Counted from the first letter of the stretch, positions 31,766 to 45,062 are shown. The stretch: 64,000 bases of DNA from Monodelphis domestica (GCF_027887165.1 NC_077227.1:67335607-67399606), one strand, 5' to 3'. The notes: generated from the sequence alone by a model not told the origin. Program-made: numbers and translations.

Positions 31766-32575
31766 ATGGCTGATGGATGTGTTTTCCCCTCTACTAACCA
31801 GGGAATTACCGAAAGGGTAAGATCCTTTTGTCAAGGTCTCTTTTTTATCTAACTACATTTTTCACATCCTCCACCCCACCTTTACTGTCACCTCAATGGG
31901 AATTCTCTCTAGCTCACTTTTTTATTTAGATGGATATAAATAAATTCCTTTCTTCTCAAATTGTGTCATTGGCACTCAGTTCTAGGACCCCTTATGTTAC
32001 TCTGAAGCTCAACAAGATTACAGTAAGAGTTTAAGAACTCTGGAATGCTAGATTATGCATTTGATTCCCAATTCTGACATTAAAAAATGTAACCTTGAAA
32101 ATGATATTTAATATCTGAATTTTCTCATTAGTAAAATAGGGATAGTGATTTTTTTTCTATTTACTCCCCCATATCTTTGTGAGGAAAGCATTTGGGATAT
32201 GTTAGAAAGCCTTATGAAAACGTAAATTCTCCTTAATTCCAGTCAATGGATCTGTCCCCCACAAAGTGAGTATTTCTACTATACAGGTCTTTTACAACTC
32301 CTCCTGTTTTCCTATCCGCTCTATTTTTTGGAGGATTTTCTTTAAATCTTCTGTAGAGGAATGATTAAAGACAATGCATGACTAATTGTTTGGTGTTTTG
32401 TTTTTGTTTTTTGGTAACAAAATAAATAAAATGTTCCATTAACCCCCTTGTAATCCATGAGGAACTTACATGAATAATAATATAATTTATGTAATTCTTC
32501 TTAAGTATCTTATCTAGGTGCATATATATGAGATGCATAATATGTGTGAATGTATGTATATATGTATACATATAA
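31766..32575. other. Intergenic with one MIR relic
   Basis: About 31990-32230 (+) resembles MIR: 'gagtttaagaactctggaat', 'ctgaattttctcattagt', 'aaaatagggatagtgat', 'tttgtgaggaaagcatttgg', 'gaaagccttatgaaaacg'. The rest is AT-rich, with TA/TG-rich sequence at 32520-32573. Confidence 0.5.
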
Positions 32576-32775
32576 GTTCAGTTGTTGCAGTCATTTCCAA
32601 TTCTTCATGATGCCATTTGGAGTTTTCTTGACAAAAATACTGAGTGGTTTGCCATTTACTTCTCTAGCTCATTTTACAGATGATTGAACCAAACAGGGAT
32701 AACAGGTAAGATTTGAACTCAGATCTTCCTGATTCCAGACACATTATTCTATTCACTGTGCCACCAGTGTATTAT
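32576..32775 (-). mobile_element. RTE-tailed SINE (MAR-like)
   Basis: Antisense phrases 'gttcagttgttgcagtcatt', 'catttggagttttcttgac', 'tggtttgccatttacttc', 'agctcattttacagatga' and 'tgaactcagatcttcctga' match the reverse complement of the family at 26536-26795. Confidence 0.85.
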
Positions 32776-34875
32776 ACCTCATCCTCCAGCCATATAAGAT
32801 AACCTAAAATTGATTGTCTGCATTAATTACTCCTTTCCCCCCTTTAATCACAAACTCTTAAGAGTATATCCTTAAAGGTGAATGTAACTATTCATTTATC
32901 TATTAATTTTTTAGTTAACATGTTATGATGTCCAGATGCAAACTGATGAATAGTTTCTGTCTTGCTTTAGGGAGACTCTTTTAAGAAAGGGAAAATATTC
33001 CATCTGGGCATTCAAGTCTCCATCTATTCCTAACATTCTAACTCATACCTTATTAAAAATTAAATTTTATGAAGCAAGGAAGGGTGAACAACTCAGAGAA
33101 TTTGAATGAGAGAATGTCTCAAACCTTTAAAGATGAAAGGTCTCATGTTACATTAGACTATAAGGATGATGAAATCCTGTAGGCTCCTTGCCACTTCAAA
33201 GGGTCATTGGAACCAAACTTCCAAGACAGATAATTTTATTTTTTTCCCCTGAATAATATAAATTTTCCACCTAGGTTTTTCTGCTGTGTACATTTATATT
33301 GTTCCATCTTTTTAAGTTAACATTTATTTTTATTTATGTATATGTATAACAATATAATATGTAACATCACAATAATATAATATCTAAGATTTATTATAAA
33401 TATAAATATGCTTATCCAAGAGAAACAAATTCTAGCAGATATGCCCCAAATCTGTCTCATTTTTTTTCTCCCTTCTCCCCCTTCCCCAAAAGGGCAGGTA
33501 ATATTTATAGATTGTATATATATTATCACATAACACATTTCACTGTTTGTCATGTACTGCAAGATATATATTGCTTATGTTGGTGAAAAATTCATGGAGG
33601 AAGTAAAATGAATAATGCTATGTTTCAATCTGCAATTGAACTCTGTTCCTTCCATGGTAGTGGATTTCCTTTTTTCATCATGTCTCTTGAAGTTGCTTTT
33701 GATCTTCGAGTTTTTGATAATAGTTAAAGTCACTCACTGTTGATCATCATACATTATTGTTGTTACTATTTCTTCTTTTAAAGTATCCCTGCCTCGATCC
33801 TTAAACTATCTTTTAAAAATACTTAAAAATTAGTCCTCATTGTAATTTTACCCTGGAAGCCATTAGAGTTGGACATTAACCTAAAGCAAGCTGGTCAACT
33901 TTCCACATCCAGCCCAGGCACTCAAATCACTGATCCTTCCCTCCCACCTATTTAGAATGATTCTTGTTTTCCTAAAAACTAATTGGCAAGTATCTAGCTG
34001 GCCTCTCTGCATTGTTTCAACTTAGGGAACAACTCTGCTTCCTGAACTGGAAGAATTAATCTTTTCCTTAGAGTCATGTGGTCATTCACTTACTTGTCCA
34101 CATGAGAAAAGCTGTATTGCTGCATGAGTGGTCAAGTATGCTAATTGTAGTTAGTACACTCCCTATGCACTTCCTAAGAAAGAACCAACTGAACAAAGTT
34201 AGATATGGATTAGTAAATATTATATAATTATTTGCAAATCTGCCTTGGGGCAAGAGTGAAGTAGCTTCTTCTATTAGTTCTGCTTGCCAGGGGAAAATTT
34301 TCTTGCTAATTTAACATTTCCCAAGGCAATTTTCTAGCAGTAGGCCATCCCCAAAATGATGATTCTGAGAGTTTGACTAATATTTCATTGAGCATTTAAC
34401 CCATTAGCCATAAATAACATTATTTGGGGTTTTTAATTTATCTGGTAGGAACAGCAAGAACAACTACAAAATAACCCAAAATATTTCTATTTGCTGTTAT
34501 CCAAGAGTGGTTTGTGATGAGCAGATGCTATAAAACCAATTTCTGGCAGATGGTCTTTTTTTCATTTTTTTTCTCCATCATAAAAATCAGTAACACATCT
34601 GGCATTAATGTACACTCTCGTCTCTCTTAGGTGCAAAGATTATGTTCAGTGCAAATCTGAGATTACAGGTAGGAAAGGACTATAGTCATGACTTTAGGAG
34701 CAATTAAAATGGGAAGTAAAGGAGAAATGTACACTGGGCATTATATTTTACCCTACTGAGATGCCTCTGGAATCCTGGAATTTGCCTGCTGGACTATTGT
34801 GGCAGTTTGAGGATTCCTCATTTTCATCATTTTCCCTTCTACTATTCCCTTAGAACATCCTGTGCCTGTCCAGCC
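32776..34875. other. Intergenic, no gene
   Basis: Long AT-rich stretch. Short ORFs such as 33317-33562 are composition artefacts. No repeat family, RNA gene or motif is recognised. Confidence 0.4.
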
Positions 34876-35010
34876 ATCTATAGAGAGGTGTTGTCTCCCC
34901 TAATTAAAAGGTGAACTTCCTGAGATTAGAGACTACTTTACAGTCTTCTTTGTATTCCCCAAGCTTAGTACAGTTCTTGACACATAATAGGCTTTGAATA
35001 AAAGCTTCTC
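34876..35010 (+). mobile_element. L2/MIR 3'-end-type relic
   Basis: 'ggtgaacttcctgagattag', 'cagtcttctttgtattcccc', 'agcttagtacagttcttgac', 'acataataggctttgaataaa' follow the widespread mammalian L2/MIR tail pattern. Confidence 0.6.
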
Positions 35011-35084
35011 TATTTCATTCCATAGGTAGTTTCAGTTATAACACACATGAAAAAGCAGATTAGGTGAAACTTAATAATGCTTTA

Positions 35085-35222
35085 AAAAAGTATACATGTA
35101 ATATATATATACACACATGTAATATGTGTATACATACATATATGCATATACATGTAATATATACATATATAATGTGTGTATACATGCATATATGCACGTA
35201 TATGTATATATGTATGTGTGTA
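35085..35222. repeat. TA/TG/CA low-complexity tract
   Basis: Interrupted alternating purine-pyrimidine sequence made of ATATAT, ACACAC, TGTGTA and GTATAC blocks. It may adopt Z-DNA or cruciform structures. Confidence 0.85.
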
Positions 35223-36231
35223 TTCCAATGAGAAATCAGTCATGATTGAAATGACTGGACAAATACATTTAATGCCAGAAAATGTTAATATCCATGACAC
35301 GATTGTATTTATTTTGTGATAAGTCCAATGTATTTTACAGTGAAGGCTTAAAGCTACCTGTGGTGGCTTAATAATACACAAAGGGCATTAATTTCAAACA
35401 ATGGCTCAGGAGCCCACAATCTTCTAACCTTGTCCAGGGAACAGACATCACAAGTTGTTTCTATTTTCTTCCTGAAAGGAATTAAACCCCTTCAAATTGC
35501 TAGTAGGCCAGTGTTATCAGAATGGCATTTTCCAACTGTATGAAACTCATTGGCATAAATCATCCTCCAGAATTCTCTGTCTCCATGTCTGTGCTTCTCA
35601 CCTTCTTTTGTAACACAATAATCACTTATCAATTCAAACACATTAGGTCTCTCTCCTGGTCTTCTCCCACCTATAACTGTGCTAATGCCTTCCAGAAAAG
35701 AAGTAAATTTTCCTTACAGTATGGAGGCCTGGAAGACAAACCCAAATTGCCCCCAAACTAAGTGTTCAGTTCTTATGCTGGACAAATTCCCCAGAAAGTC
35801 ACCGATTAAGCTTAATGGGTGCTTCATCTTTCTAAATCACACAGGATCAGGTCCAACACATTTAACTCATTTCCTCTGGCACAGTTATGTGTCTTTCAAT
35901 TCTAAAATTGTTTGTAACTATATACCTAAGCTGACATGAACTTAAGGAACATTTTGGCAAATTCAGATAAGATTTCTGTCTTGTCTTTGTGAAATTCTTA
36001 GTTTCTTTCTCTTTCCTTTTCATCGGCAACAAAGAATTAAGGTTATTTTAAACCTTACTGCAGGTGTATGAGACATAGAAGCTCAGATATATGAACACGT
36101 TTCTATTCTTATTGTTACCAATGATTATTAGCTGGCTCTTGGAAAGTCAAATAGAAAACAAAGAGAATTGTTGATAATTCCATGCAAATTCTGACTGAAT
36201 CATCCAGAGAGTTCAGCCAAAAACTCATGAA
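35223..36231. other. Intergenic, no gene
   Basis: Two overlapping short ORFs (35522-35761, 35679-35939) show no domain. About 35560-35990 has the flavour of an ancient LINE relic but I cannot assign it. Confidence 0.4.
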
Positions 36232-36560
36232 ATCATAGAATTAGAGTTTCAAAAGATATTAAAAATTGTCTAAAGTCTCTTTAAAAACCCTGTATCTTCT
36301 GCCTTAGAATCAATGTTGTATATTGGTTTGAAGGCAAAAGAAAGAGAAGAGTTAGGCAATGGGAGTAAAATGGCTTGCTCAAGGTAACACCAGATTTGAC
36401 CCCAAGACCTCTGGTCTTCAGGAGTGGATTTCTATCTACTGAGCCACCACACTGAGGGATAAAGAAGGGATTCTATGTCGTGTCCATGGAAAGTGAGATG
36501 ACAAGTAATAGAGCTAGGATTTGGGTCTAGGTTGTATGAATTCAAATGTAAACCTCTTTC
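36232..36560 (-). mobile_element. MIR-like relic split by a SINE
   Basis: 'catgaaatcatagaattagag' starts the relic, and 'gagctaggatttgggtctagg' continues it after the SINE at 36281-36455. Confidence 0.5.
36281..36455 (-). mobile_element. SINE1-like SINE nested in a MIR relic
   Basis: 'aaccctgtatcttctgcctt', 'agaatcaatgttgtatattg', 'ttaggcaatgggagtaaaatg', 'gcttgctcaaggtaacacc' and 'ctactgagccaccac' are the antisense family phrases. Confidence 0.75.
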
Positions 36561-36639
36561 ACTTCACTAGAAGAGTCTTATTTAAAAAATAAAGTCTAAT
36601 TCCTCTCAGATTGATTCCTTTCACTTAAGAGAACAGGTG

Positions 36640-36900
36640 AGAAGCAGCAAGGTGGTGGTAGCAGATGGAGTGCCAGATTTGGAATCAAAAAGACAATTCA
36701 AATCTCCTGCCTCAGGCATGTACTACCTTTGGGATGCAAGCATGTCACTTAACATCTATCAGCCTCTGTTTCCTCATCTGTAAAATGAGAATAATCAATA
36801 ACACCTATTCCACAGGGTTGTTGTGAGGATAAAAGGAAATAACATATGACAAGTACAATCCTTACATCACTATCAGAAATGTTAGCTATTAGGGAAGTAA
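36640..36900 (+). mobile_element. CORE-SINE (MIR/THER-like)
   Basis: 'aattcaaatctcctgcctc', 'catgtcacttaacatctat', 'cctctgtttcctcatctgta', 'aaatgagaataatcaataac', 'cacagggttgttgtgagga', 'agaaatgttagctattagg', the full MIR-like module order. Confidence 0.8.
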
Positions 36901-36924
36901 AATATTTCAATGGATGAGCTGCTG

Positions 36925-37195
36925 GAACTGGAATTGTTGTTGAGTCATTTTAATTATGTCTAACTCTTCTCAAAGCCATTTGGATTTTTCTTAGCAAAGA
37001 TACAGAAGTGGTTTGCCATTTCCTTCATCTACTTCAGTGGTTTGCCATTTCATTGTCCAGCTCATTTTATAGATGAAGAAAATGAAGCAAATAGGATTAA
37101 GTGACTTTTCCAGGGTCACATGACTAAGAACTATCTAAATTCAGTTTGAATTCCGATCTTCCTGACTTCAGATCTGGAATTACTGTGCCACTGGA
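36925..37195 (-). mobile_element. RTE-tailed SINE (MAR-like)
   Basis: 'gaattgttgttgagtcatt', 'gtctaactcttctcaaagcc', 'ggtttgccatttccttcatc', 'agctcattttatagatgaag', 'ccagggtcacatgactaag' and 'cttcctgacttcagatctgg' are antisense MAR-type phrases. A short internal duplication of the 'gtggtttgccattt' segment is visible at 37010-37050. Confidence 0.85.
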
Positions 37196-37400
37196 ATTGG
37201 AGTTAGAAAGAGCTATAATTAAATCCAGTCTTGAAACAATGAGCCACTAAGTCACAAACTCTGCTGTAAAATGGGTTTAAAACTTGTGGCATCTACCTCA
37301 CAGATGTGTTGTGAGGCTCACTGAAGTGCATTATCTATAAAGTATCCTATGAACTTTAAATGACTATAGAAATGCCAGCTAGGATTATTAACAACATCAT
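37196..37400 (+). mobile_element. CORE-SINE (MIR/THER-like) relic
   Basis: 'ggaattggagttagaaagag', 'ctgctgtaaaatgggttta', 'ctacctcacagatgtgttgtg', 'aggctcactgaagtgcatta', 'gaactttaaatgactataga', 'aatgccagctaggattatta'. Confidence 0.7.
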
Positions 37401-37689
37401 GTACATGCAGGTTCACATAGTTTGTGCTTCCTTTTTTATACTATTTTGATATGCTCCAAGTGTTTAATGTCAGCTCTTTTAGGCAACAATCTTCTGAAAG
37501 CAAGAAATAATTCATCTATTTCATTAATCCTCTGAATTATGGATAGAATCAGAGGATAGATTGGAACAGTTCTGAGAGGCCATAGGATTCAACCAATATC
37601 TTACAAAATTCAATAAAATCAAACCTAACAATCATTGATTAGGTGACTACTATGTACAATGCTTGCTGCATCGAGGCGCTTTCTATAAT

Positions 37690-38030
37690 GTCCCCCCCCC
37701 CTTCCCCAAATGTGCATCTAGATTTCATTATGAAGCTCCAGTGATTTCTCAAGCAGCCAGTTCTCTCTTGTTCTAAGTCTTAGTTTTTAGGATTTTTTTT
37801 CCTTGTATAAAGTCAAAGTCTTGCTTTCTGAAATTTCCCTTTCATTGCTTCTGGTTCTGCCCCATGAGACCTAATGGAACAAGTCTAATCGTCTTCCACT
37901 TGACAGCCCTTCAAATACTTTAAGAGAGTTCCCATGTCTCCTCTAAGCCATTTCTTTTCCAGGTTAAACATCCCTAGTTCATTCATCCAATCCTGTGATC
38001 CTCTTATGTACCCCTTCAAGCACTTTGTAC
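37690..38030. mobile_element. CR1/L3-like LINE relic
   Basis: 'cttctggttctgccccatg', 'tggaacaagtctaatcgtc', 'acttgacagcccttcaaat', 'tcccatgtctcctctaagcc', 'cttttccaggttaaacatcc', 'ctagttcattcatccaatcc' form the series also seen, more decayed, at 2485-2905. Direction not assigned. Confidence 0.6.
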
Positions 38031-39270
38031 ATCCAAATACAGGTGCTCTGCTGATATTTGTTAAATAAACAAGTCAAACCATTTGCTTGTGCCCAATATC
38101 CTATTCCCTCCAGTTTCTTATAGTAGTTCATCCATGTGATCATTCCCCCACCCTCTCCTCTCTAATCTTTAGTCTCTCCTGACATAATGACTCTTTCCTT
38201 GGTTACAATAAATGAGTCTGGGTCTTCTGTTCCTTCATCATACCATTCCTTCAAGCCAGCATCCAATAGATTTCCTTCCATTTATAGCCCAAAGTTTTAC
38301 TTCAAATCCTGTCTAGGATGATTAGTATCTTTGTGTTCTTTGAGAAGTTATTTAATGTCCTTGGGCCTCAGTTCCCTACTCCTTTAAATTGTTTCTTGGA
38401 TCTTTTCTACTTCTTGATATATAATGTTCAGAGATATTATTTTAAATAGTTTCTGGGTTGCCCAGTTTTGTGTGCTTTAGTGTGTATATCTAATATTTAA
38501 CCCATTCCCCAGTAGTCAAAATGAATTTGGAAAATTTTTAAAATGATTATATTTTATATATCAATACTAATTTTAATGTAAAGTAATGTTTGTTTTTCCC
38601 CCTTTATCAGAATCATTTAAATTAAATCACTTATCTGCATATATCACCAGATATGATCCTTTGACATACCTTTGTTTTTAATTATTAAATTATTTCATTA
38701 AATATCTTCTAATTCTATGTAAATTAATAATCAATTTGTAAACTTTTGAGTTATAATTCTTGCCTTTCACTTCCACAATTATTTAGAAGGCAAGCACTTG
38801 GATTTTAACTATACATATGAGTTTATAAAAAACATATTTCCATATAAGCCTTCTTGCAAAGAAAATACAAATGAAATAAAATGACAAAAATAAAGAAAGT
38901 TTAAAAATTGTTTAAGTCTCCATACAGAATTCATCAGTTTTCTGGAAAAGGATAGATAGCATTTTTCATCACGAATCCTTTGGAATTGTCAGACATACTT
39001 TTTGACCTTTATTAGAGAGTTCTTTTTTCTGTCCTTCACAAAAGATATCCCATTTCCTGTGCCCATGCCTTTTCACTGGCTATTTCACGGGAATGTAATA
39101 TATTCCCACTTTGCTTCATCTCATAAAATCTCTTTATTTTATTTTAGAAACTTTACTAACATTTTATGTATAAAGCTTTTCTAGAATGCTTCTAGAACTG
39201 CTAACCTCCTATGTCCCAAATAACCAGGTATTTAATTTTATTTTTATTTATTCATTATATATTTACCATG

Positions 39271-39301
<31 letters not shown>

Positions 39302-39984
39302 GCTTTTTATAGTCACTCTATATTTATATATTTATTCACTACATATATTTATATGTTTATTCACTATATATACTATATAAAAATAAACATTTACTTATTT
39401 CTTTCCATTAGAATATAAGCTTCTTTTAATGATTTTTTCATTCTTTGTATTTCTCATCTCAGCACCCAACTCCATCTTGTAACTGGCCTTCACTCTATCT
39501 CATCAATAGGGCCTACAATAGAGTGGCCACTTAGTAAATGCTTGTTGATTCATTAAGATACCCTTGAGCTAAGCATCCATTATGATTACTTTAAATAAAG
39601 ATAAAGATCATAATGGCTACTGTAATTTTCAAATCTATTGATTATCAGAATTGTAAAATCTGGTATGGAATTTGTCTAGTTCATTCAGCACTCATTCAGC
39701 ACTCACTTAGATCTAGGGCTTCCTTCATATATATATGGGATAATAACCACACAATGTTATTCTCTCTGTATTTCACATGAAAAATAAAGCCATTTGCACT
39801 CAACAGTATATGTTTTGGCTATTGTCACAGAGTTTAAGCAGAAAAAATATGTGCTAGCATTGTTCTAAGTGATAGAAATAGAAAGAAAAAAAAAGTATAA
39901 GATAGTACCTTCCTGCAAGGTACTCACAGCCTACTGAAGGAGGTAACATACAAAAATCTATATGTAAACAAGTTATATAGAGGA
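38031..39984. other. Intergenic; AT repeat and L2-type relic
   Basis: About 39256-39378 is TA-rich low-complexity sequence. About 39395-39560 (+) is an L2/MIR-tail relic ('tagaatataagcttctttt', 'tggccacttagtaaatgctt', 'gttgattcatta'). No gene is recognised; the ORFs 39002-39184 and 39186-39380 lie in AT-rich sequence without motifs. Confidence 0.45.
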
Positions 39985-40825
39985 TAAACTAGAAATGTTG
40001 GACGGCATGTAGAAAAATGGGAACACTGATACATTGTTGGAGGAATTGTCAGCTAATCCAACCATTATGGAGAACAATTTAGAAATGTGGCCAAAGAGTT
40101 ATAAAACTGGGTACATCTTTTGAAAAAGCAATATCACCACTAGTAGGTTTACTTCCTGAGGAGATCAGGGGAAAAAAGGAAAGTAACCTCTTTGTTCTAA
40201 AATATTTCTAGTATATATCTTTGTGGTGGCAAAGAATTATTGAAGGGATCCATATCAATTAGGAAAGACTAAACAAGTTGAAATGTGATTTTGATTTGAA
40301 TACTACTTTATCATAAGAAATGACAAAGATTCATTAAAAAATAAACAAACAAATCTGGAGGAGGCAGTAAGGTAGCTCCATAGAGAGCCAGAAATGGATA
40401 TAGGAGGTCCTGGGTTCAAATTTGACCTCATACACTTTCTGCCTGTGAGACTCAGGGGAAGTCAGTTAACCCCCATTGCTCAGTTCTTGCCATTCCTTTG
40501 CCTTAGAGCCTTTTGATTCTAAGAAAAGAAAAGAGAAGTTAGAAAGACCTATGTGAATTTATTAAGAATGAAACAAGCAGACCAGAGATAATATTATGCA
40601 TGAAATCTTAAATATTGTTTAAAGAATGACTTGTGTATGTATGGTGTCTTGTGTATGTTTACCTCCAGAGAATGAACTGATAAGTAGAAATAAAGAAGAA
40701 ATTGTTTTAGGTACATATATCTTTTTGTCAAATGATGTCTTCTCTAATAGAAGGAGGGAAAGGAAGAGAATGTTAACAGGATTTTTTTGTGTAACTAATA
40801 ACCAGATTTTAAAAAAAGAAATATC
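39985..40825 (+). mobile_element. Old L1 fragment (ORF2 C-terminus and 3' UTR) split by a SINE
   Basis: 'tgggaacactgatacattgt', 'tccaaccattatggagaaca', 'agtaggtttacttcctgag' and 'aagactaaacaagttgaaat' follow the ORF2 end. After the SINE, L1-like 3' sequence continues from 'gacctatgtgaatttatta'. Strongly diverged. Confidence 0.7.
40353..40535 (+). mobile_element. SINE1-like SINE nested in old L1
   Basis: 'ggaggcagtaaggtagctcc', 'aggaggtcctgggttcaaat', 'gaagtcagttaacccccatt', 'ccttagagccttttgattct', then an A-rich tail. Confidence 0.75.
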
Positions 40826-42174
40826 AATAGAGTGAAGTCATTAGAATTAAAAGGAATCAGGGAAGGTGGGCAACAGAAGGTAGAATTTTACCTGGGACCT
40901 GAAAAAATTAAAGAATGACACTATAGAGGAAGAATTGTTGTCAAATATCATCTAGAGTGAAATAATTTAAGAACTCTATGCAAGACCTCTGAAAAGACAT
41001 CAGAGGATCATACCATTATTTAGTCAATGTATGCAATAGGCAACTTGAACAATATTATGTCTAATTACACGTAATAAAAAAGGAACTCATGGAATAAGAT
41101 CTGTAAAACAGATAGGTTAGAAATTCTTGATTTCAGTAACCGGCCAGCAGCCACTGCATAAAAGGGAATATCTACAGGAATATGATTTTGAGGAGGAGAA
41201 CAGAAGCCGGAGAGAGGTTTGATAAACTGAGGCAGACACAAACAGATCAGATTACAGGGAGGAACAGCACATATAAGTTCCTGTTATCTTTCTTTGTAGG
41301 GTGTACAGTGAAGAAAGATAAAAATAATCAAGATAACGTGGAGATCAATTGAGAAAAGGTACTGCTTACAGAACTGGGAGTCTAAGCTCCAAGTGCAGAT
41401 TGCACTGGCCTGCAGTCAGGTGAGAAGGAAGGATAGATTAAAGAAAGAAGATCTTTAGAGAGTACAATGGGGCTCCATAGAGGGAGTGATTCCTTGGCAT
41501 GTAGCCAAGTTCCAAGTGAGAGAGAAAAGGAAGTTAAGAGGGCAGATCTGGCTGTTCCTCTCTATTTACTAGGATAATGAGGTAAGAGGTACGTAACATA
41601 TATGCAACAGCACACAGTGTATTGCCATTGGTTCAAATGTAAATTACAACAAGTTCCAGGTGTGAAGTATTCTAACCAGGTGAAGACAAAGAAGCCTGGA
41701 TTTGCACCAGAATGTTAAGAATGCTGAGATCAAAGGTCAAGACCTTTACTGCCATGCGCTACTCTGACCATGCATTTCTCAATACGATTCCATAGATCAA
41801 ACATCTCCCTTATACATACACATGTGTGGACTGTTATATCGATACTCATAATAAACAATGAAAAACAAAACCCAAAAAGTTGAGGAAATAAAGGAAACAA
41901 AACAGTATGGGAAACAAAATAAACAACTTAGAACCATTCAAAAAGATTACAATACAGAAAAATATGAAAAACAAAATAGCTAGAAGAAAGAGGGAGAATA
42001 ATCTCTAATAAAGAAGAAAGTAGTGAAAATTTGGTTATCTGTAAGGTCACTGCAAGTCCATCATGATAAAAATAAAATTTTGTCCATCTATTTAATATAA
42101 GGAATTTTAAAAAAAATTAAAAATTTCATGTAACGTGAACTAGCTAAAATTTTAGTTTCTCTACAGCACTAGAT
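40826..42174. other. Intergenic, no gene
   Basis: Purine-rich, possibly ancient repeat material. About 41860-42020 is A-rich with repeated GAAA/ACAAAA. Nothing assignable. Confidence 0.4.
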
Positions 42175-42740
42175 AGCAAGGATTCTATGAAAAAATTAAT
42201 CTAGTGTAGTCAAAATTACCTATTTTACATCTCATAATATTATCTATGCCTTTTTGGACATTCATTCTTCCCTTATTCATAGATCTGACAGATAGACTAT
42301 TCCACACTCCCTTAATTTGTTCATGGTATCACCCCCTTTTTTTTTTCTAAATCATGTATCCATTTTGATTTTGCCTGGGTATATGGTATGAGGTGTTGGT
42401 CTGTGCCTAGTTTCTGCCATATTGTCTTCTAGTTTTCCTAGCAGTTTTTTTCTTTTGAATAGTAAATTCTTTTTCCAATAACTTGGATCTTTGGGCTTTT
42501 CAAACACTAGGTTAGTACTATGTTCATTTACTACTACATTCTGAGATCCTGATCTATTCCATTTATTCTTAATCTATTTATTAGCCAGTACCAGATTGTT
42601 TTGATGGTTGCTGCTTTATAATAGGGTTTGATATACAGCAGAGCAAAGTCACCTTCCTTCATATTTTTTTCATTAATTCTCTTGATATTCTTGCTCTTTT
42701 GTTCTTCCAGATAAATTTTGTTATTTTATAAATAGTACTG
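42175..42740 (-). mobile_element. Old L1 fragment (ORF2 mid/C-terminal part)
   Basis: 'gtagtcaaaattacctatttt', 'ggtatgaggtgttggtctg', 'tagccagtaccagattgtt', 'ttgatggttgctgctttata', 'cttttgttcttccagataa' parallel 5463-5950 of the intact copy in the same orientation. Confidence 0.85.
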
Positions 42741-42974
42741 GATTTGATAAGATATATAATTATTGAATCAAACACTTCATGGTTGTAAATGAATTACTGG
42801 TTAAGAACATTATCAGCTTCTGCTCTGATGGAAGCCTGACATCATTTTTCTTAAAAAGACACATATTTATCACATAATTATAGGAACACCACTGACCTCT
42901 GCAAAATATAGGTTAATGATACATTTATGCGTTTATTTAAAGTCTGAATACTTATATGCTCAAAATTACCTTTT

Positions 42975-43230
42975 TTCTGTTTTTGTTGTTGACTAGTCAT
43001 GTCTAACTCTTTGTGACCCTATATAGAATTTTCTTGTTGAAGAAAACTGGAATGTCTTGCCATTTCCTTCTCCAGTTTATTTTACGTATGAGGAAACTGA
43101 AGGTGTATATGTTTAGGTGATTTGGTCAGGGTCACACGGCTAGTAAGTGTATGAAATTGGATTTGAACTCAGGTTCTCCTGACTCCAAAGCTGTCACTCT
43201 ACCCATTGTACCTAGCAGTCCCTCAAAATG
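42975..43230 (-). mobile_element. RTE-tailed SINE (MAR-like)
   Basis: 'ttgttgttgactagtcatg', 'ctaactctttgtgacccta', 'cttgccatttccttctcca', 'cagggtcacacggctagta' and 'tgaactcaggttctcctga' are antisense MAR phrases. Confidence 0.85.
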
Positions 43231-44924
43231 ATCTACAAACATTTAAAAGAATATATTGGTTTGGGGCAATAAGAATTGTTGGAATGTTCCAGAAATATAA
43301 AGACCTTCTAATTAATATCTAATATCCAAGTGAAAGCATTACAAATACATATACCCTTTTTATTGTCAAAAAGCTTCAGTTAAGCATTCATCCCTTAGAT
43401 ATGGACTTTAAAAATTTCATAGACACCTGGACACTTTACCTATTTAAAACATGCCTCCACCAGAACACAGCTAATCACAATTAATGTGTAATGTGACCTA
43501 TTTTAGGAAGAGAGTTTATGACCAATGTGGTTCTGCCTAACCTTAAATATATCATCATTCTTCTTCTATTGTTTTTTAGTCCATTGGCTTTAATGAGACA
43601 TCCAGGTCATACAAAGACTGTGAGTGTGAAGACATATCTAAATTGGTCTGAAACGCAGGGTTTATCAGCATCAATAAGATTTTATCATAGGAAAAGAGGA
43701 ACAAAGGCAGGGATGATGTCAAGGAAATTTAAGAAAGGAAAGGTAAAATAAATTGAAGTGTGGGTGTATGGCAGGAATTCCAGTATTTAGTGATTTGCAA
43801 TATTTCACTCCTAACCCTAACATAAGAGGATTCAGTGTGTGACTTTAGTGAGGTTTCCAACAATTCAAACATTGAATTTGATTAGAGTATATGTTCATCA
43901 TTTGGTTATCCTATTTTGAAAGTGAAGGTTTTGACAGCACCAAAGTATCTAACCTTGGTGGGGTAAGAAATCTCTCTTATCTTATTGGTTAATTTGCAGT
44001 TAACTTGTAACAAACACATTTCAAAGGGGGAGAGAAGAGAAATTTTGATAGCCAGTTTTTTACTTTTACATATATTAAATTTCTAAATGATTAGATCATT
44101 AATCTTAGATTTCAGTTGACTTGATTCAGCTTATTAAATTGGTCAATGGATGGAAATACTTTTTACTACAAAATCAGATAACTAACAATTCCTAATTAAG
44201 TATTTAACCCTAAACTGAATTTATTCACTTATATATGTAAGTACTTATAGTTTGTACCAACTATTCTTACTATAACAAGTTAGTTAATGATCACTAAAAC
44301 TAATTGTCTGATTTCCCTTCTTTCATTTTTGTTTGCATTCTTTTAAAAGAAATTTAAAGTAGAACATAGAAAAATTGAGAAGGCTTGTGAAGAAAATGGC
44401 CAAAGTTAGCCATAGAACAGAGCTCCAAAAAAGAGAGAAAATGATAAAGGGAAAAGTAATTTGGAGATTATATTGCAGGGTTGAACAAATTAAATATTTA
44501 CAAATATTGTCTTCAGATGTGTTTCTATACTTTTCTCTGAATGATCTGTGAACTTCAACATTGCCTTTGACTTTTGAATGAGCAGGAACATATTTCCACT
44601 CAACATCCATGTCCAGAGTCATGTTAATCATCATAGTGAATTGTTCTTCGTGGGCAACATCCTTATTTCTACTGGTTTTCTAGCTGTTTTCTTTCCAGTT
44701 GTTAAATCCATTTGTTCATTCCTCTGGATAAGTTGATTACTTGTGTACACAGTGACTTTCTCAAGGTTTCTTAAGCTTGCTCAATCCCTTTGGTAGCTGC
44801 TTCAGATGATGCACTTTGGTTTGTCTGTTATCCAGAATATGGAATACTTATGATTAGATGATGGGCTTCTGGCCAGCAAACACCAATACCTCCTTTGCTA
44901 CTGGAGCTATTGGAGCTATTGAAG
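43231..44924. other. Intergenic, no gene
   Basis: AT-rich. The short ORFs at 43518-43751 and 44323-44634 lack recognisable domains. No repeat or RNA is recognised. Confidence 0.4.
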
Positions 44925-45062
44925 GTAAGGGCTAGGCAATGGGGGTTCAGTGACTTGCCCAGGGTCACGCATCTAGGAAGTGTCTGAGGCTAGATTTGAA
45001 CCCAGGACCTCCTTTATACATGCCTGGCTCTTCCTCCACTGAGCCACTCAGTCGCCAACTTA
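44925..45062 (-). mobile_element. SINE1-like SINE, truncated
   Basis: 'aaggtaagggctaggcaatg', 'cagtgacttgcccagggtca', 'gtgtctgaggctagatttga' and 'ccactgagccactcagtcgcc', antisense and well preserved. Confidence 0.85.

Noticed and set aside
35522..35939. Two overlapping short ORFs of 79 and 86 codons
   Set aside because: No recognisable protein family and no supporting signals; possibly within ancient repeat material.
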